64,000 nucleotides of DNA from Thiohalocapsa halophila. Lineage in GTDB: Bacteria; Pseudomonadota; Gammaproteobacteria; Chromatiales; Chromatiaceae. The notes beneath the pieces are model-generated. The model ran no database searches. It saw nothing but the letters and a program-made list of their open reading frames with translations, and was not told the origin of the DNA. The position numbers were made by a program, and so were the translations under genes. Position 1 is the stretch's first letter; every line of letters begins with the position of its first letter. Shown piece by piece: positions 56,881 through 64,000 of the stretch. Where the stretch lies: NCBI RefSeq assembly GCF_016583825.1, contig NZ_NRRV01000021.1:1-64000 (forward strand). Direction: 5' to 3'.

Positions 56881-57292
56881 CTGGAGACCGACATCCCAAG
56901 GGCCGTTCTCGGTCCGTTTGCTTAGGCGCCGGCCGCCCTCAGCCGAAAGGGCCCCATTCACACCGCTGCGCCATTTGTGGATCGGTGCCCGCGCCTTGCT
57001 CGAAGCCCGTAATGCGTTACAACCTCGACAGATGTCTGCGTGCAACGGATCAGCTTGCCGTTGCCAGCTTTGGTTCCCGCATTCAGTCGCTTCGGTATTC
57101 ATCTTCGGGGGTGGTTGGGCATTTGACCCAGCGTCGGTGGATTTTCCCCAAAGCAGCAGACCTTGGGGGATACCGCACGGAGCGCACTCAGGCCATTTGT
57201 GCGCAAGGCGGCAGCCAGGACTGCCCGTCGGGATTGGCCTCGTCGTTGCTGGACGGGGGTTGCCTTTCAACCCATCTCCGCAGGAGCAGTCC
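56881..57292. other. Divergent gap upstream of the second pstS
   Basis: About 410 bases without a supported gene lie between the Pho-like box and the second pstS ATG. ORFs here are continuations of the pstS frame. I found no convincing second Pho box on the plus strand (a weak cagtcgc-ttcg-gtattca at about 57081 falls short). An aggag Shine-Dalgarno sits just ahead of 57293. Confidence 0.4.
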
Positions 57293-58372
57293 ATGTCCCG
57301 CTTCAACCCCCTGCTGTTCGCCATGCTGGCGGCCGTCGTCGCCAGTGGTCCGGCCATCGCGGCGGACCAGATCCGCATCGTCGGCTCGAGCACCGTCTAC
57401 CCCTTCTCCAGCTATGTGGCCGAGGAGTTCGGGGAGACTACCCGCTTCCAGACGCCGGTGGTGGAGTCCACCGGCTCCGGTGGTGGGCACAAACTCTTCG
57501 GCGCCGGCGTCGGCCCGGATACGCCGGACCTGACCAACTCCTCACGCAAGATGAAGGTGAGCGAGCTCAAGCGCGCCCAGGAGAACGGCGTAGAGAAGAT
57601 CACCGAGGCGGTGATCGGTTACGACGGCATTGCGCTCGCACAGAATGTCGATAACGAGCCGGTGGACCTGTCGCTCGAGGAGCTTACCCTCGCGGTGGCG
57701 GCAAAGGTGCCGAATCCTGACGGCGGGGACGGTCTCGTGGACAACCCCTATACGCAGTGGGACCAGATCGCTGCGCGTCTGCCGGCGCGGGAGATCAAGA
57801 TCTATGGCCCGCCGACCACGTCCGGCACTCGCGATGCGTTCGAGGAGCTGGCGATGGAAGCGGCGACCGAAGACATGGCAGGCTATGCCGAGCCCTACAC
57901 GCAGATCCGCCAGGACGGGGCCTGGATCGACTCCGGTGAGAACGACAATCTGATCGTGCAGAAGCTCGCCAAGGACAAGGCGGCCTTCGGCGTGTTCGGC
58001 TTTAGCTTTCTGGACGAGAACCGCGACCAGATTCAAGGGGCGAAGATCGGCGGCGTCGCACCGCGCCCGGCGACCATCTCCTCCGGTGAGTATCCGCTGT
58101 CGCGCAGCCTCTACTTCTACGTGAAGAACAACCACGTCGGCGAAGTGCCGGGGCTGATGGAATACGTGCAGCTCTTCATGAGCGAGGCCATGATCGGCCC
58201 GGACGGGGCCCTCAAGGCCATTGGTCTCGTGCCGCTGCCGCAAGACCTGCGCGCTGCCTCCCGCGAGCGGGTGCTAAGCCTCGTCCCGCTGGCGCTGCAG
58301 GACGGCCGCCTGAGCACGCTCAAGGCATACGCCGAGTCCAGACAGGACGGCGAGCCGATGGCCCGCAACTAA
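57293..58372 (+). CDS. Second PstS-family phosphate-binding protein
   Basis: The 359-residue protein has a signal peptide (LLFAMLAAVVASGPAIAA) and the phosphate-binding-protein start IRIVGSSTVYPFSSYVAEEF. It continues with TPVVESTGSGGGHKLFG, ITEAVIGYDGIALAQ, and PTTSGTRDAFEELAMEA. It differs from the first PstS throughout, so this is not a recent duplication. It belongs to the PBP-like/PstS group that pairs with long PstC/PstA proteins. The start has aggag eight bases upstream. pstC follows after 72 bases. Confidence 0.9.
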   Translation: MSRFNPLLFAMLAAVVASGPAIAADQIRIVGSSTVYPFSSYVAEEFGETTRFQTPVVESTGSGGGHKLFGAGVGPDTPDLTNSSRKMKVSELKRAQENGVEKITEAVIGYDGIALAQNVDNEPVDLSLEELTLAVAAKVPNPDGGDGLVDNPYTQWDQIAARLPAREIKIYGPPTTSGTRDAFEELAMEAATEDMAGYAEPYTQIRQDGAWIDSGENDNLIVQKLAKDKAAFGVFGFSFLDENRDQIQGAKIGGVAPRPATISSGEYPLSRSLYFYVKNNHVGEVPGLMEYVQLFMSEAMIGPDGALKAIGLVPLPQDLRAASRERVLSLVPLALQDGRLSTLKAYAESRQDGEPMARN

Positions 58373-58444
58373 GGCACAGGAAGGTCCCGGGCGGCGACCC
58401 GACGATGGCCGCCGCCCGGGTCGCAGCCCGGTGGAGCTGCCACC

Positions 58445-59710
58445 ATGCAGGACATCAATCCCACGCTGCTCGTGCTGGTCACCGCAGCGCTCGCAATGGC
58501 GCTCGGACGTCTCGCATATCACTTCACGTTACGCCGGACCGACGCCATCACCGCTTCGGGCGAGGAGCTGCGCTCGACGCCAGATTACTACGGCTGGTAT
58601 GTACTGGTATGGATGTTTGTGCCGGTGCTGGTGCTGAGCCTGGCGGCGGCCGCACTTGAGCTCGCTGACGTCGTGCGGGTGCCGGGCCGCTGGATCGCGG
58701 TTGCCTGGGTGGTACTGCCGCTCGCACTGATGCTGCCGGCGCTGGGCCTTGTGCGCGCGCGGCTCAATGCGCGAGTGCTGGTGGAGCGGGTGATCTACGC
58801 CATCTTGCTGGCGGCGGCCCTGGTGTCCATCTTCACCACCGTCGGCATTCTCTTGTCGGTGCTATTCGAGTCCATTCGCTTCTTTGGCCATCCCGCCGTG
58901 ACGGTGACGAATTTCCTGTTCGGCACCGATTGGTCGCCTGGCGGGGCCTTTCTCGCGTCCGCCGGTCGGGGTGCCGAGCAGGGCACAGGAGCCAGCTTCG
59001 GCGCGGTGCCACTGTTCGCCGGCACCTTCATGATCACGGGCATCGCAATGCTGGTGGCCGTGCCCGTCGGCGTGCTATCGGCAATCTACCTATCCGAGTA
59101 TTCAGCCGGCGCCGTGCGCAAGCTCGGCAAGCCGCTCATCGAGGTGCTGGCCGGCATCCCGACGGTGGTGTACGGCTTCTTCGCGGCCATCACCGTCGCG
59201 CCGCTGATCGTCCGCGCGGCAGCGGCGCTCGGGCTCGATGCGAGCTATCAGAACGCCCTGGCACCGGGGCTGATCATGGGCGTGATGATCATCCCGTTCA
59301 TGTCGTCGCTCTGCGATGACGTCATGAGCGCGGTGCCACAGACCCTGCGCCGGGCCTCCTACGCGATGGGGGCGACCAGCCGGGAGACGATCATGCAGAT
59401 CGTGCTGCCCGCGGCCTTCCCCGGGATTGTCTCGGCTTTCCTGCTCGCGGTGTCGGTCGCCATCGGCGAGACCATGATCGTCGTGATGGCCGCCGGACTC
59501 ACGGCCAACCTGACGGCGAATCCGCTTGAGACCATGACGACGGTGACTGTGCACATCGTCGACAACCTCACCGGCGATCAGGCTTACGACAACCCCCAGA
59601 CGCTGTCGGCATTCGGCCTCGGACTCACGCTCCTGATCATGACCTTGCTGCTGAACGTGGCTTCGGCCATTGTGATCCGGCGCTACCGGATGCGTTATGC
59701 GGCTGACTGA
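58445..59710 (+). CDS. pstC: Phosphate ABC transporter permease PstC
   Basis: The 421-residue permease carries about nine membrane helices: three in a long N-terminal extension (residues 5-25, 47-75, 79-100) before the usual six. The permease signature is GATSRETIMQIVLPAAFPGI (EAA-like loop). Other PstC marks are GVLSAIYLSEYS, EVLAGIPTVVYGFFA and VSVAIGETMIVVMAAG. It forms a channel with PstA at the inner membrane. The next gene starts about 13-16 bases downstream. Confidence 0.94.
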   Translation: MQDINPTLLVLVTAALAMALGRLAYHFTLRRTDAITASGEELRSTPDYYGWYVLVWMFVPVLVLSLAAAALELADVVRVPGRWIAVAWVVLPLALMLPALGLVRARLNARVLVERVIYAILLAAALVSIFTTVGILLSVLFESIRFFGHPAVTVTNFLFGTDWSPGGAFLASAGRGAEQGTGASFGAVPLFAGTFMITGIAMLVAVPVGVLSAIYLSEYSAGAVRKLGKPLIEVLAGIPTVVYGFFAAITVAPLIVRAAAALGLDASYQNALAPGLIMGVMIIPFMSSLCDDVMSAVPQTLRRASYAMGATSRETIMQIVLPAAFPGIVSAFLLAVSVAIGETMIVVMAAGLTANLTANPLETMTTVTVHIVDNLTGDQAYDNPQTLSAFGLGLTLLIMTLLLNVASAIVIRRYRMRYAAD

Positions 59711-59725
59711 CCGGAGCAACCCGTG

Positions 59726-61363
59726 ATGGCAACAAGACGCCAGCAGTCGGCCCGTGATGACCCGCGGCGCGACCTCGCCGGCGCCGCTTGGGCGCACGAG
59801 CGCGAGGCCGAGCTCACCAGGCTGCGCCGGCGCCGGCGGCGGGACCAGCGGTTTCGCGCCTATGCAGTCGGCGCTGTATTCTTGGCGAGCGCCTTCCTAC
59901 TGTTCTTCCTGTCGGATTTGGTCATGAAGGGCTGGCCCGCGCTACAGCAGGCAGAGATCCTGACCGAGGTGCGCTTCGAGCCCGACATCCTGGACGACAT
60001 CGGCGTCGCGTTTCCGGAGCCCGTGCGCGACCTGGTGAGCCGTGCCGCCAAGCGTAGTATCGCGCAAGAGGCCGAGATCGCAGAGATCCGCGTGCCGGTA
60101 CAGCTCGACGCAGCGGCCAAGGCTCCCCGGACGGCAGTCCAGCCGCTCAGCATCACGCAGGCGGACATGCCCCCCTGGGAGCGCGACTTCGAGCCGACGA
60201 CCATCCCGCGCAAGCAGCTGTTGACACTGGTCGGCGAGCGGGGGCTCGATCAGATCCGCACGCGGCTGATCGAGTCCCCGGCTACGCCCGAGGGAGCGAC
60301 AAGCGCCTCCGGTTCGGTGGCAATGTGGCTCGTCGGCTCACCGAAGCTACAGCGGTTCATGCGCGGTCAAGGCAGGCTGCCCGAGAGCCTGCACGAAACG
60401 GCCGCACTGCTGGAGCGCGCGGGCCAGGTGCGCATGGGCTTCGATCACGCCGCCTTCGGCCCCGACGGCAAGACCCTCCGCCGTTGGGTCCTCGCGGACG
60501 CGGACGTGGACCAGTACCTGAAGGGCTATGACTACATGCGTCCCGGGAACTATGCAAAACCGGACCGGGCGCCCATCAGCCGAGAGACGGCGGAGCGTAT
60601 CGAGCGTCTGCACGCCGCGGGTCGCATCGAGCTCCGCTTCAACGACGAATTCTTCCTGCGCGGAGACTCGAAGATCCCCGAGGCCGCCGGCATGCGAGCG
60701 GCCATCATCGGCTCGGTCTATGTCGTGGGCTTGGTGTTCCTGGTGGTGCTGCCGCTGGGCGTGCTGACCTCGATCTACCTGGAGGAGTACGCGCCGGACA
60801 ACCTACTCACCCAGACCATCGAGGTGAACATCAACAATCTCGCAGCGATCCCCTCCATCCTCTTCGGCGTGCTTGGGCTCGCCGCCTTCATCAACTTTTT
60901 CGGCATGCCGAGGTCATCGGTCATGGTGGGCACGGCCGTGCTGGTGCTGATGACGCTGCCGGTAGTCATCATCGCCTCCCGCGCGGCGCTGAGAGCCGTG
61001 CCGGACTCCATCCGCTACGCAGGCTATGCGATGGGCGCGAGCCGTTGGCAGGTGGTGCAGCACCATGTGCTGCCGCTGTCCATCTCCGGGATCATGACCG
61101 GCAGCATCATCGGCATCGCCCAGGCCATGGGGGAGACGGCGCCACTGCTGATCGTCGGGCTGGTGTCCTTTGTACCCGAGGGGCCGACGACACCGCTGGA
61201 CCCGACGACCGTGATGCCGGCGCAGATCTTCTCCTGGTGGTCCATGTCGCTGCGGGCGTTCCAGGAGCGCGCGGCCCTCGCCATCCTGGTGCTGCTGTTG
61301 GTGCTGTTCACCCTGAACGGGCTCGCGGTGCTGATCCGTGCCCGCTCGGAGCGCAAGTGGTAA
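59726..61363 (+). CDS. pstA: Phosphate ABC transporter permease PstA with large insert
   Basis: The 545-residue permease has a basic N-terminus, TM1 at about 47-67, then about 255 mostly hydrophilic residues before the next helix (about 325). The usual permease core follows, with VLTSIYLEEYAPDN, the EAA loop GASRWQVVQHHVLPLSISGI, and GIAQAMGETAPLLIVGLV. A typical PstA has a short loop here, so the insert, probably periplasmic, nearly doubles the protein. GTG one codon upstream is an alternative start; ggag lies ahead. Confidence 0.93.
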   Translation: MATRRQQSARDDPRRDLAGAAWAHEREAELTRLRRRRRRDQRFRAYAVGAVFLASAFLLFFLSDLVMKGWPALQQAEILTEVRFEPDILDDIGVAFPEPVRDLVSRAAKRSIAQEAEIAEIRVPVQLDAAAKAPRTAVQPLSITQADMPPWERDFEPTTIPRKQLLTLVGERGLDQIRTRLIESPATPEGATSASGSVAMWLVGSPKLQRFMRGQGRLPESLHETAALLERAGQVRMGFDHAAFGPDGKTLRRWVLADADVDQYLKGYDYMRPGNYAKPDRAPISRETAERIERLHAAGRIELRFNDEFFLRGDSKIPEAAGMRAAIIGSVYVVGLVFLVVLPLGVLTSIYLEEYAPDNLLTQTIEVNINNLAAIPSILFGVLGLAAFINFFGMPRSSVMVGTAVLVLMTLPVVIIASRAALRAVPDSIRYAGYAMGASRWQVVQHHVLPLSISGIMTGSIIGIAQAMGETAPLLIVGLVSFVPEGPTTPLDPTTVMPAQIFSWWSMSLRAFQERAALAILVLLLVLFTLNGLAVLIRARSERKW

Positions 61364-61501
61364 CCCGAGTGATGCCGGCTTCGCCCCCTATCCCCGAGCA
61401 CCAACTTTCCAGCGGCCCGGGCGGCAATCGCCCCGCCCCAACAAGCCTCACGCGAGCACATTCATCGACTGGCTTCACAGCCGAAGCCGAGGAGACCCAC
61501 G

Positions 61502-62347
61502 ATGGTCACCCGATCGGAGCGACGCGACGCCATCTCCTCCCAGTTCCAATCCCTTGTCAAGAACCGCCCAACGCCCGATGGCACCGACGACGGCGACGCC
61601 ATCCTGGAGCTGGATGACTTCTCGGTGTTCTACGGTGACTTTCCAGCGGTGCATCGTCTAAGACTCGGCATGCCGCGGCGGCAGATCACGGCCATCATCG
61701 GCCCGAGCGGCTGCGGCAAGAGCACGCTGCTCAACGCCATCAACCGGATGACGGACCTGATCCCCGGCGCCCGCGTTAGCGGCCGCATGCGGCTCAACGG
61801 CGAAGAGGTCTACGGGAATCGCATGGACGTCATCTGGCTGCGCCGACGCATCGGCATGGTGTTTCAGAAGCCAAACCCCTTCCCGAAGAGCATCTATGAC
61901 AACGTGGCCTATGGTCCGCGTCTGCACGGCAAGCGCGACCGCGACGAGCTGGACACCATCGTCGAGCGCACGCTGAAGGAATCCGCCCTCTGGGAAGAGG
62001 TCCAGACCCGGCTGCACGCGAACGCCATGAGCCTCTCCGGCGGCCAGCAGCAGCGTCTGTGCATCGCCCGCGCACTCGCGATCGAGCCGCAAATGGTCCT
62101 ACTGGATGAACCGACATCCAGCCTCGACCCGCAATCCACGGCCCGCATTGAGGCCCTGCTGGAAGAGCTCCGTGGCCACTACACCGTCATCATCGTCACC
62201 CACAACATGCAGCAGGCGGCACGGGTGTCCGACTACACGCTTTTCCTGTACGAAGGAGAGCAGATCGAGTTCGCGCGCAATACCCAGCTGTTCCTGAACC
62301 CTCAGCAAGAGCAGACCGAAGAGTACATCGCCGGACGCTTCGGTTGA
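61502..62347 (+). CDS. pstB: Phosphate ABC transporter ATP-binding protein
   Basis: The 281-residue ATPase of the Pst complex has Walker A GPSGCGKST, the Q-loop VFQKPNPFPKSIYDN, the signature LSGGQQQRLCIARAL, Walker B MVLLDEPTSSLDP and the H-loop VIIVTHNM. A non-conserved N-terminus of about 30 residues precedes the fold. A gaggag Shine-Dalgarno precedes ATG 61502. 138 bases separate it from pstA. No phoU follows, although many pst operons end with it. Confidence 0.96.
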   Translation: MVTRSERRDAISSQFQSLVKNRPTPDGTDDGDAILELDDFSVFYGDFPAVHRLRLGMPRRQITAIIGPSGCGKSTLLNAINRMTDLIPGARVSGRMRLNGEEVYGNRMDVIWLRRRIGMVFQKPNPFPKSIYDNVAYGPRLHGKRDRDELDTIVERTLKESALWEEVQTRLHANAMSLSGGQQQRLCIARALAIEPQMVLLDEPTSSLDPQSTARIEALLEELRGHYTVIIVTHNMQQAARVSDYTLFLYEGEQIEFARNTQLFLNPQQEQTEEYIAGRFG

Positions 62348-62409
62348 TGCTTCCAGCCGATAATTCACGAGCGGCGCAAATCGAGGAACGCTCTATAACC
62401 TCTGATCTG

Positions 62410-62880
62410 GATCGAAGTTCATCGCTAGCCGCCCACCTCATGTTGGGTAGGGGTCGTCCTAGCGCCGCCCCACCCATGGTATGAGCGCCGTTGACTGGAT
62501 GCGCCGCGTCGGCAAGCAAGTCTCGTAAGGCTCCCCCGACCAGCTCGGCGAACAGCATGTGCAGGAAATGGGCCCCTGTTCCACCAAAACGAGCCGTGCT
62601 TGCTTGCTGCCTGCCAGCCTTGCCGCAAGAGGTACCTCGAATTCGCCGCCGGCACGAGCCCGTCGCGAAGACCCTGTAGTAGGGTCACTGGCGCTCGGAT
62701 CTGCCCTGTTCTCTCGCTGAGAGCTTCCAGTTCGCGGCGCAGTGCGAGAAGCTCGACGTTGACGCGGGCAAGCGCGCATGGCAGGCGACGGCGAATAATC
62801 CTGGTCGCCGCCAGCCGCTGCTGGGGGTGCGTCACCAAATGGCTGACACGCTGCGCTGCCCTTGGCGGCATCAAACCTGC
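62410..62880 (-). pseudogene. Frameshifted alpha/beta hydrolase remnant
   Basis: Three minus-strand frames in turn give pieces of one alpha/beta-hydrolase C-terminus: VNVELLALRRELEALSERTG and APVTLLQGLRDGLVPAAN (frame of 62425-62874), then VPLAARLAGSKQARLVLVEQ, then after a shift near 62560 GPHFLHMLFAELVGGALRDLL. The DGLVP and GPHFLHM segments match the acid loop and catalytic-histidine region of lipase-like hydrolases. The N-terminal part with the nucleophile is missing. At least two frameshifts make it non-functional. Extent is approximate. The rest of the gap 62348-62967 shows nothing coding. Confidence 0.65.
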
Positions 62881-62967
62881 GCGTCTTTGCTGGCCGATTC
62901 ACAGATACTCAGATACGAGCATAGCGGAGGGCGCACGGGGCAATGGCGTCGGCGCCGATGCTTCGGC

Positions 62968-64000
62968 TTAAAGCGCCGTCTCGGCTTCTGTGCGCGTCTC
63001 AAAGATGTGCGGCGCCAGGCCGCGGTCCTGAATTGCCGTGCCCAGCTTGTCGCGCAGGAATGCACTGGTGGTGTAGCGGGTGATCTTGCCGTAGTAGTGC
63101 GTGACCATGTACTCCACCACGCGGGCGTACGCATCCAAGGCGGGCTCGCTGACCTCGAATCCGTCGTAGTTGACGATGACGTCGACCTGCTTGCCGATCT
63201 CCTTGCACCGGCGCTCCACCGCGTCCTGGATGTCTTGGGCGTCTTTCGGCGTGCGGAGCTTCAGACCCTGGAAATTGAGGAAGAGCAGATTGCGCTCGGC
63301 GTCGTAAGAGATTCGATCAAGGAGGGAGATCGCCAGCAGCGAGTCTTTCAAGCCCATCGGCTCGGGGCTGAAGATCCGCGGGTCCATGGTCTGCGGATGC
63401 TCGATGATGGGCCGAAACGCCATGTAGGGCAGGATGTCCCGCTCGATGTCGATGCCGGGTGCCACTTCGGTGAGCGCCAAGCCCTCCGGCGTGAGCGCCA
63501 GGACGCAGCGCTCGGTGACATAGAGCACACGTTTGCCCTGCTGCGCCGCGTATTCGCCGCTGAAGGTCACTTGGTCGATCGTGTCGACGAACTTGCGGTA
63601 TTTGCCTTCGCTCAGAATCTCCAGCTTACCGTCGCCGACCTTGACTTTCAGGCCGCCCGCCATGAAGGTGCCGACGAAGATGACGATCCGGCTGTTCTGG
63701 GTGATATTGATGAATCCGCCGGCACCGGCGAGCTTGCCGCCGAAACGGCTGACATTGATGTTGCCCCGGGCGTCGCACTCGGCCAGACCGAGGACCGCGA
63801 GGTCGAGCCCTCCGCCGTCGTAGAAGTCGAACTGCTGGTTCATGTCGAGCTGCGCGGCCGCATTGATCGACGTACCGAAGTTGAGCCCGCTGCCGGGCAC
63901 GCCGCCGATAATGCCGGGCTCGGCGGTGAGGGTCATATAGGGCAGAAGATGCTCTTCGGCGGCAATGTTGGCCACGCCCTCCGGCATGCCGATGCCGAGG
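62968..64000 (-). CDS. Acyl-CoA:carboxylate CoA-transferase, C-terminal part (partial)
   Basis: The gene runs off the right end; at least 343 residues are in the window, and the frame stays open upstream of the Met at 63987 (LGIGMPEGVAN). The sequence matches the beta-like half of YdiF/propionate CoA-transferases (Pct): GVPGSGLNFGTSINAAA, DFYDGGGLDLAVLGLAECDA with a glutamate that fits the catalytic position, GNINVSRFGGKLAGAGGFIN, ALTPEGLALTEVAPGIDIER. It swaps CoA between short-chain acyl-CoA and acetate, a plausible partner for the acetate-producing pathway. The N-terminal half is unseen. Confidence 0.88.
   Translation of the reverse strand, partial: LGIGMPEGVANIAAEEHLLPYMTLTAEPGIIGGVPGSGLNFGTSINAAAQLDMNQQFDFYDGGGLDLAVLGLAECDARGNINVSRFGGKLAGAGGFINITQNSRIVIFVGTFMAGGLKVKVGDGKLEILSEGKYRKFVDTIDQVTFSGEYAAQQGKRVLYVTERCVLALTPEGLALTEVAPGIDIERDILPYMAFRPIIEHPQTMDPRIFSPEPMGLKDSLLAISLLDRISYDAERNLLFLNFQGLKLRTPKDAQDIQDAVERRCKEIGKQVDVIVNYDGFEVSEPALDAYARVVEYMVTHYYGKITRYTTSAFLRDKLGTAIQDRGLAPHIFETRTEAETAL

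Noticed and set aside
57075..57100. Second Pho box ahead of the second pstS
   Set aside because: Only a weak partial match to the direct repeat, at an uncertain distance from a promoter.

Overview
The window is high-GC, gene-dense chromosome from a gammaproteobacterium. The signs are the dksA-gluQ pair, cbpM-cbpA, an MltB-type transglycosylase, a DinJ/YafQ toxin-antitoxin pair and a complete XrtA (exosortase A) exopolysaccharide locus. A CbbY-like phosphatase, a phosphoketolase and a phosphoketolase-linked Pta/Ack module would fit an environmental, possibly chemo- or phototrophic, Ectothiorhodospiraceae/Chromatiales-like organism, but that placement is inference. No tRNA, rRNA, CRISPR array or insertion sequence was seen. 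Nearly all frames are open because of the GC content, so most overlapping ORFs are shadows.

Layout. 1-5.4 kb: mltB, divergent gatC-gatA (no gatB follows), a YafQ/DinJ toxin-antitoxin pair, and the cbpM-cbpA co-chaperone pair. 5.6-10.1 kb: a secreted beta-helix protein, a Ycf46-like AAA ATPase, an exported protein with an internally duplicated cysteine pattern, a lipoprotein with a Kunitz (BPTI-like) domain, and a cupin-like protein. 10.1-15.9 kb: two divergent transcription units encoding a GH13 sucrose-phosphorylase-like enzyme, two GT4 glycosyltransferases and a HAD phosphatase; probably made for a small glycoside such as a compatible solute or reserve.

15.9-38.9 kb, all on the minus strand: GT2-GtrA, a membrane protein with a heparinase-like soluble half, a GT39-like transferase, then the XrtA locus. 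Read in the direction of transcription the locus is: outer-membrane export lipoprotein, chain-length determinant, tyrosine autokinase with a Gly-Tyr repeat tail, outer-membrane barrel, WecB epimerase, polysaccharide deacetylase, FemAB-like protein, GT4, XrtA-EpsI, asparagine-synthase-like amidotransferase, GT4, CapK-like adenylate ligase and O-antigen-ligase-like protein. Together these would make, polymerise and export an exopolysaccharide and process PEP-CTERM proteins. No PEP-CTERM substrate and no PrsK/PrsR regulators lie in the window.

39.1-49.3 kb: aminotransferase, CbbY-like HAD, dksA-gluQ, phosphoketolase, glycogen phosphorylase, and small hypothetical genes around 7-bp tandem repeat arrays. 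49.4-55.5 kb (minus): alpha/beta hydrolase, a DUF3141 protein with a PhaC-like Cys-Asp-His arrangement, acetate kinase, and a MaoC-phosphotransacetylase fusion. With the phosphoketolase these would turn sugar phosphates into acetyl-phosphate, then acetate/ATP or acetyl-CoA. 55.8-62.3 kb: a phosphate-uptake region with two divergent PstS proteins, PstC, a PstA with a large insert, and PstB. A Pho-box-like site precedes the first pstS. 62.4-64 kb: a frameshifted alpha/beta-hydrolase remnant and the C-terminal part of a YdiF/Pct-type CoA-transferase that runs off the window.
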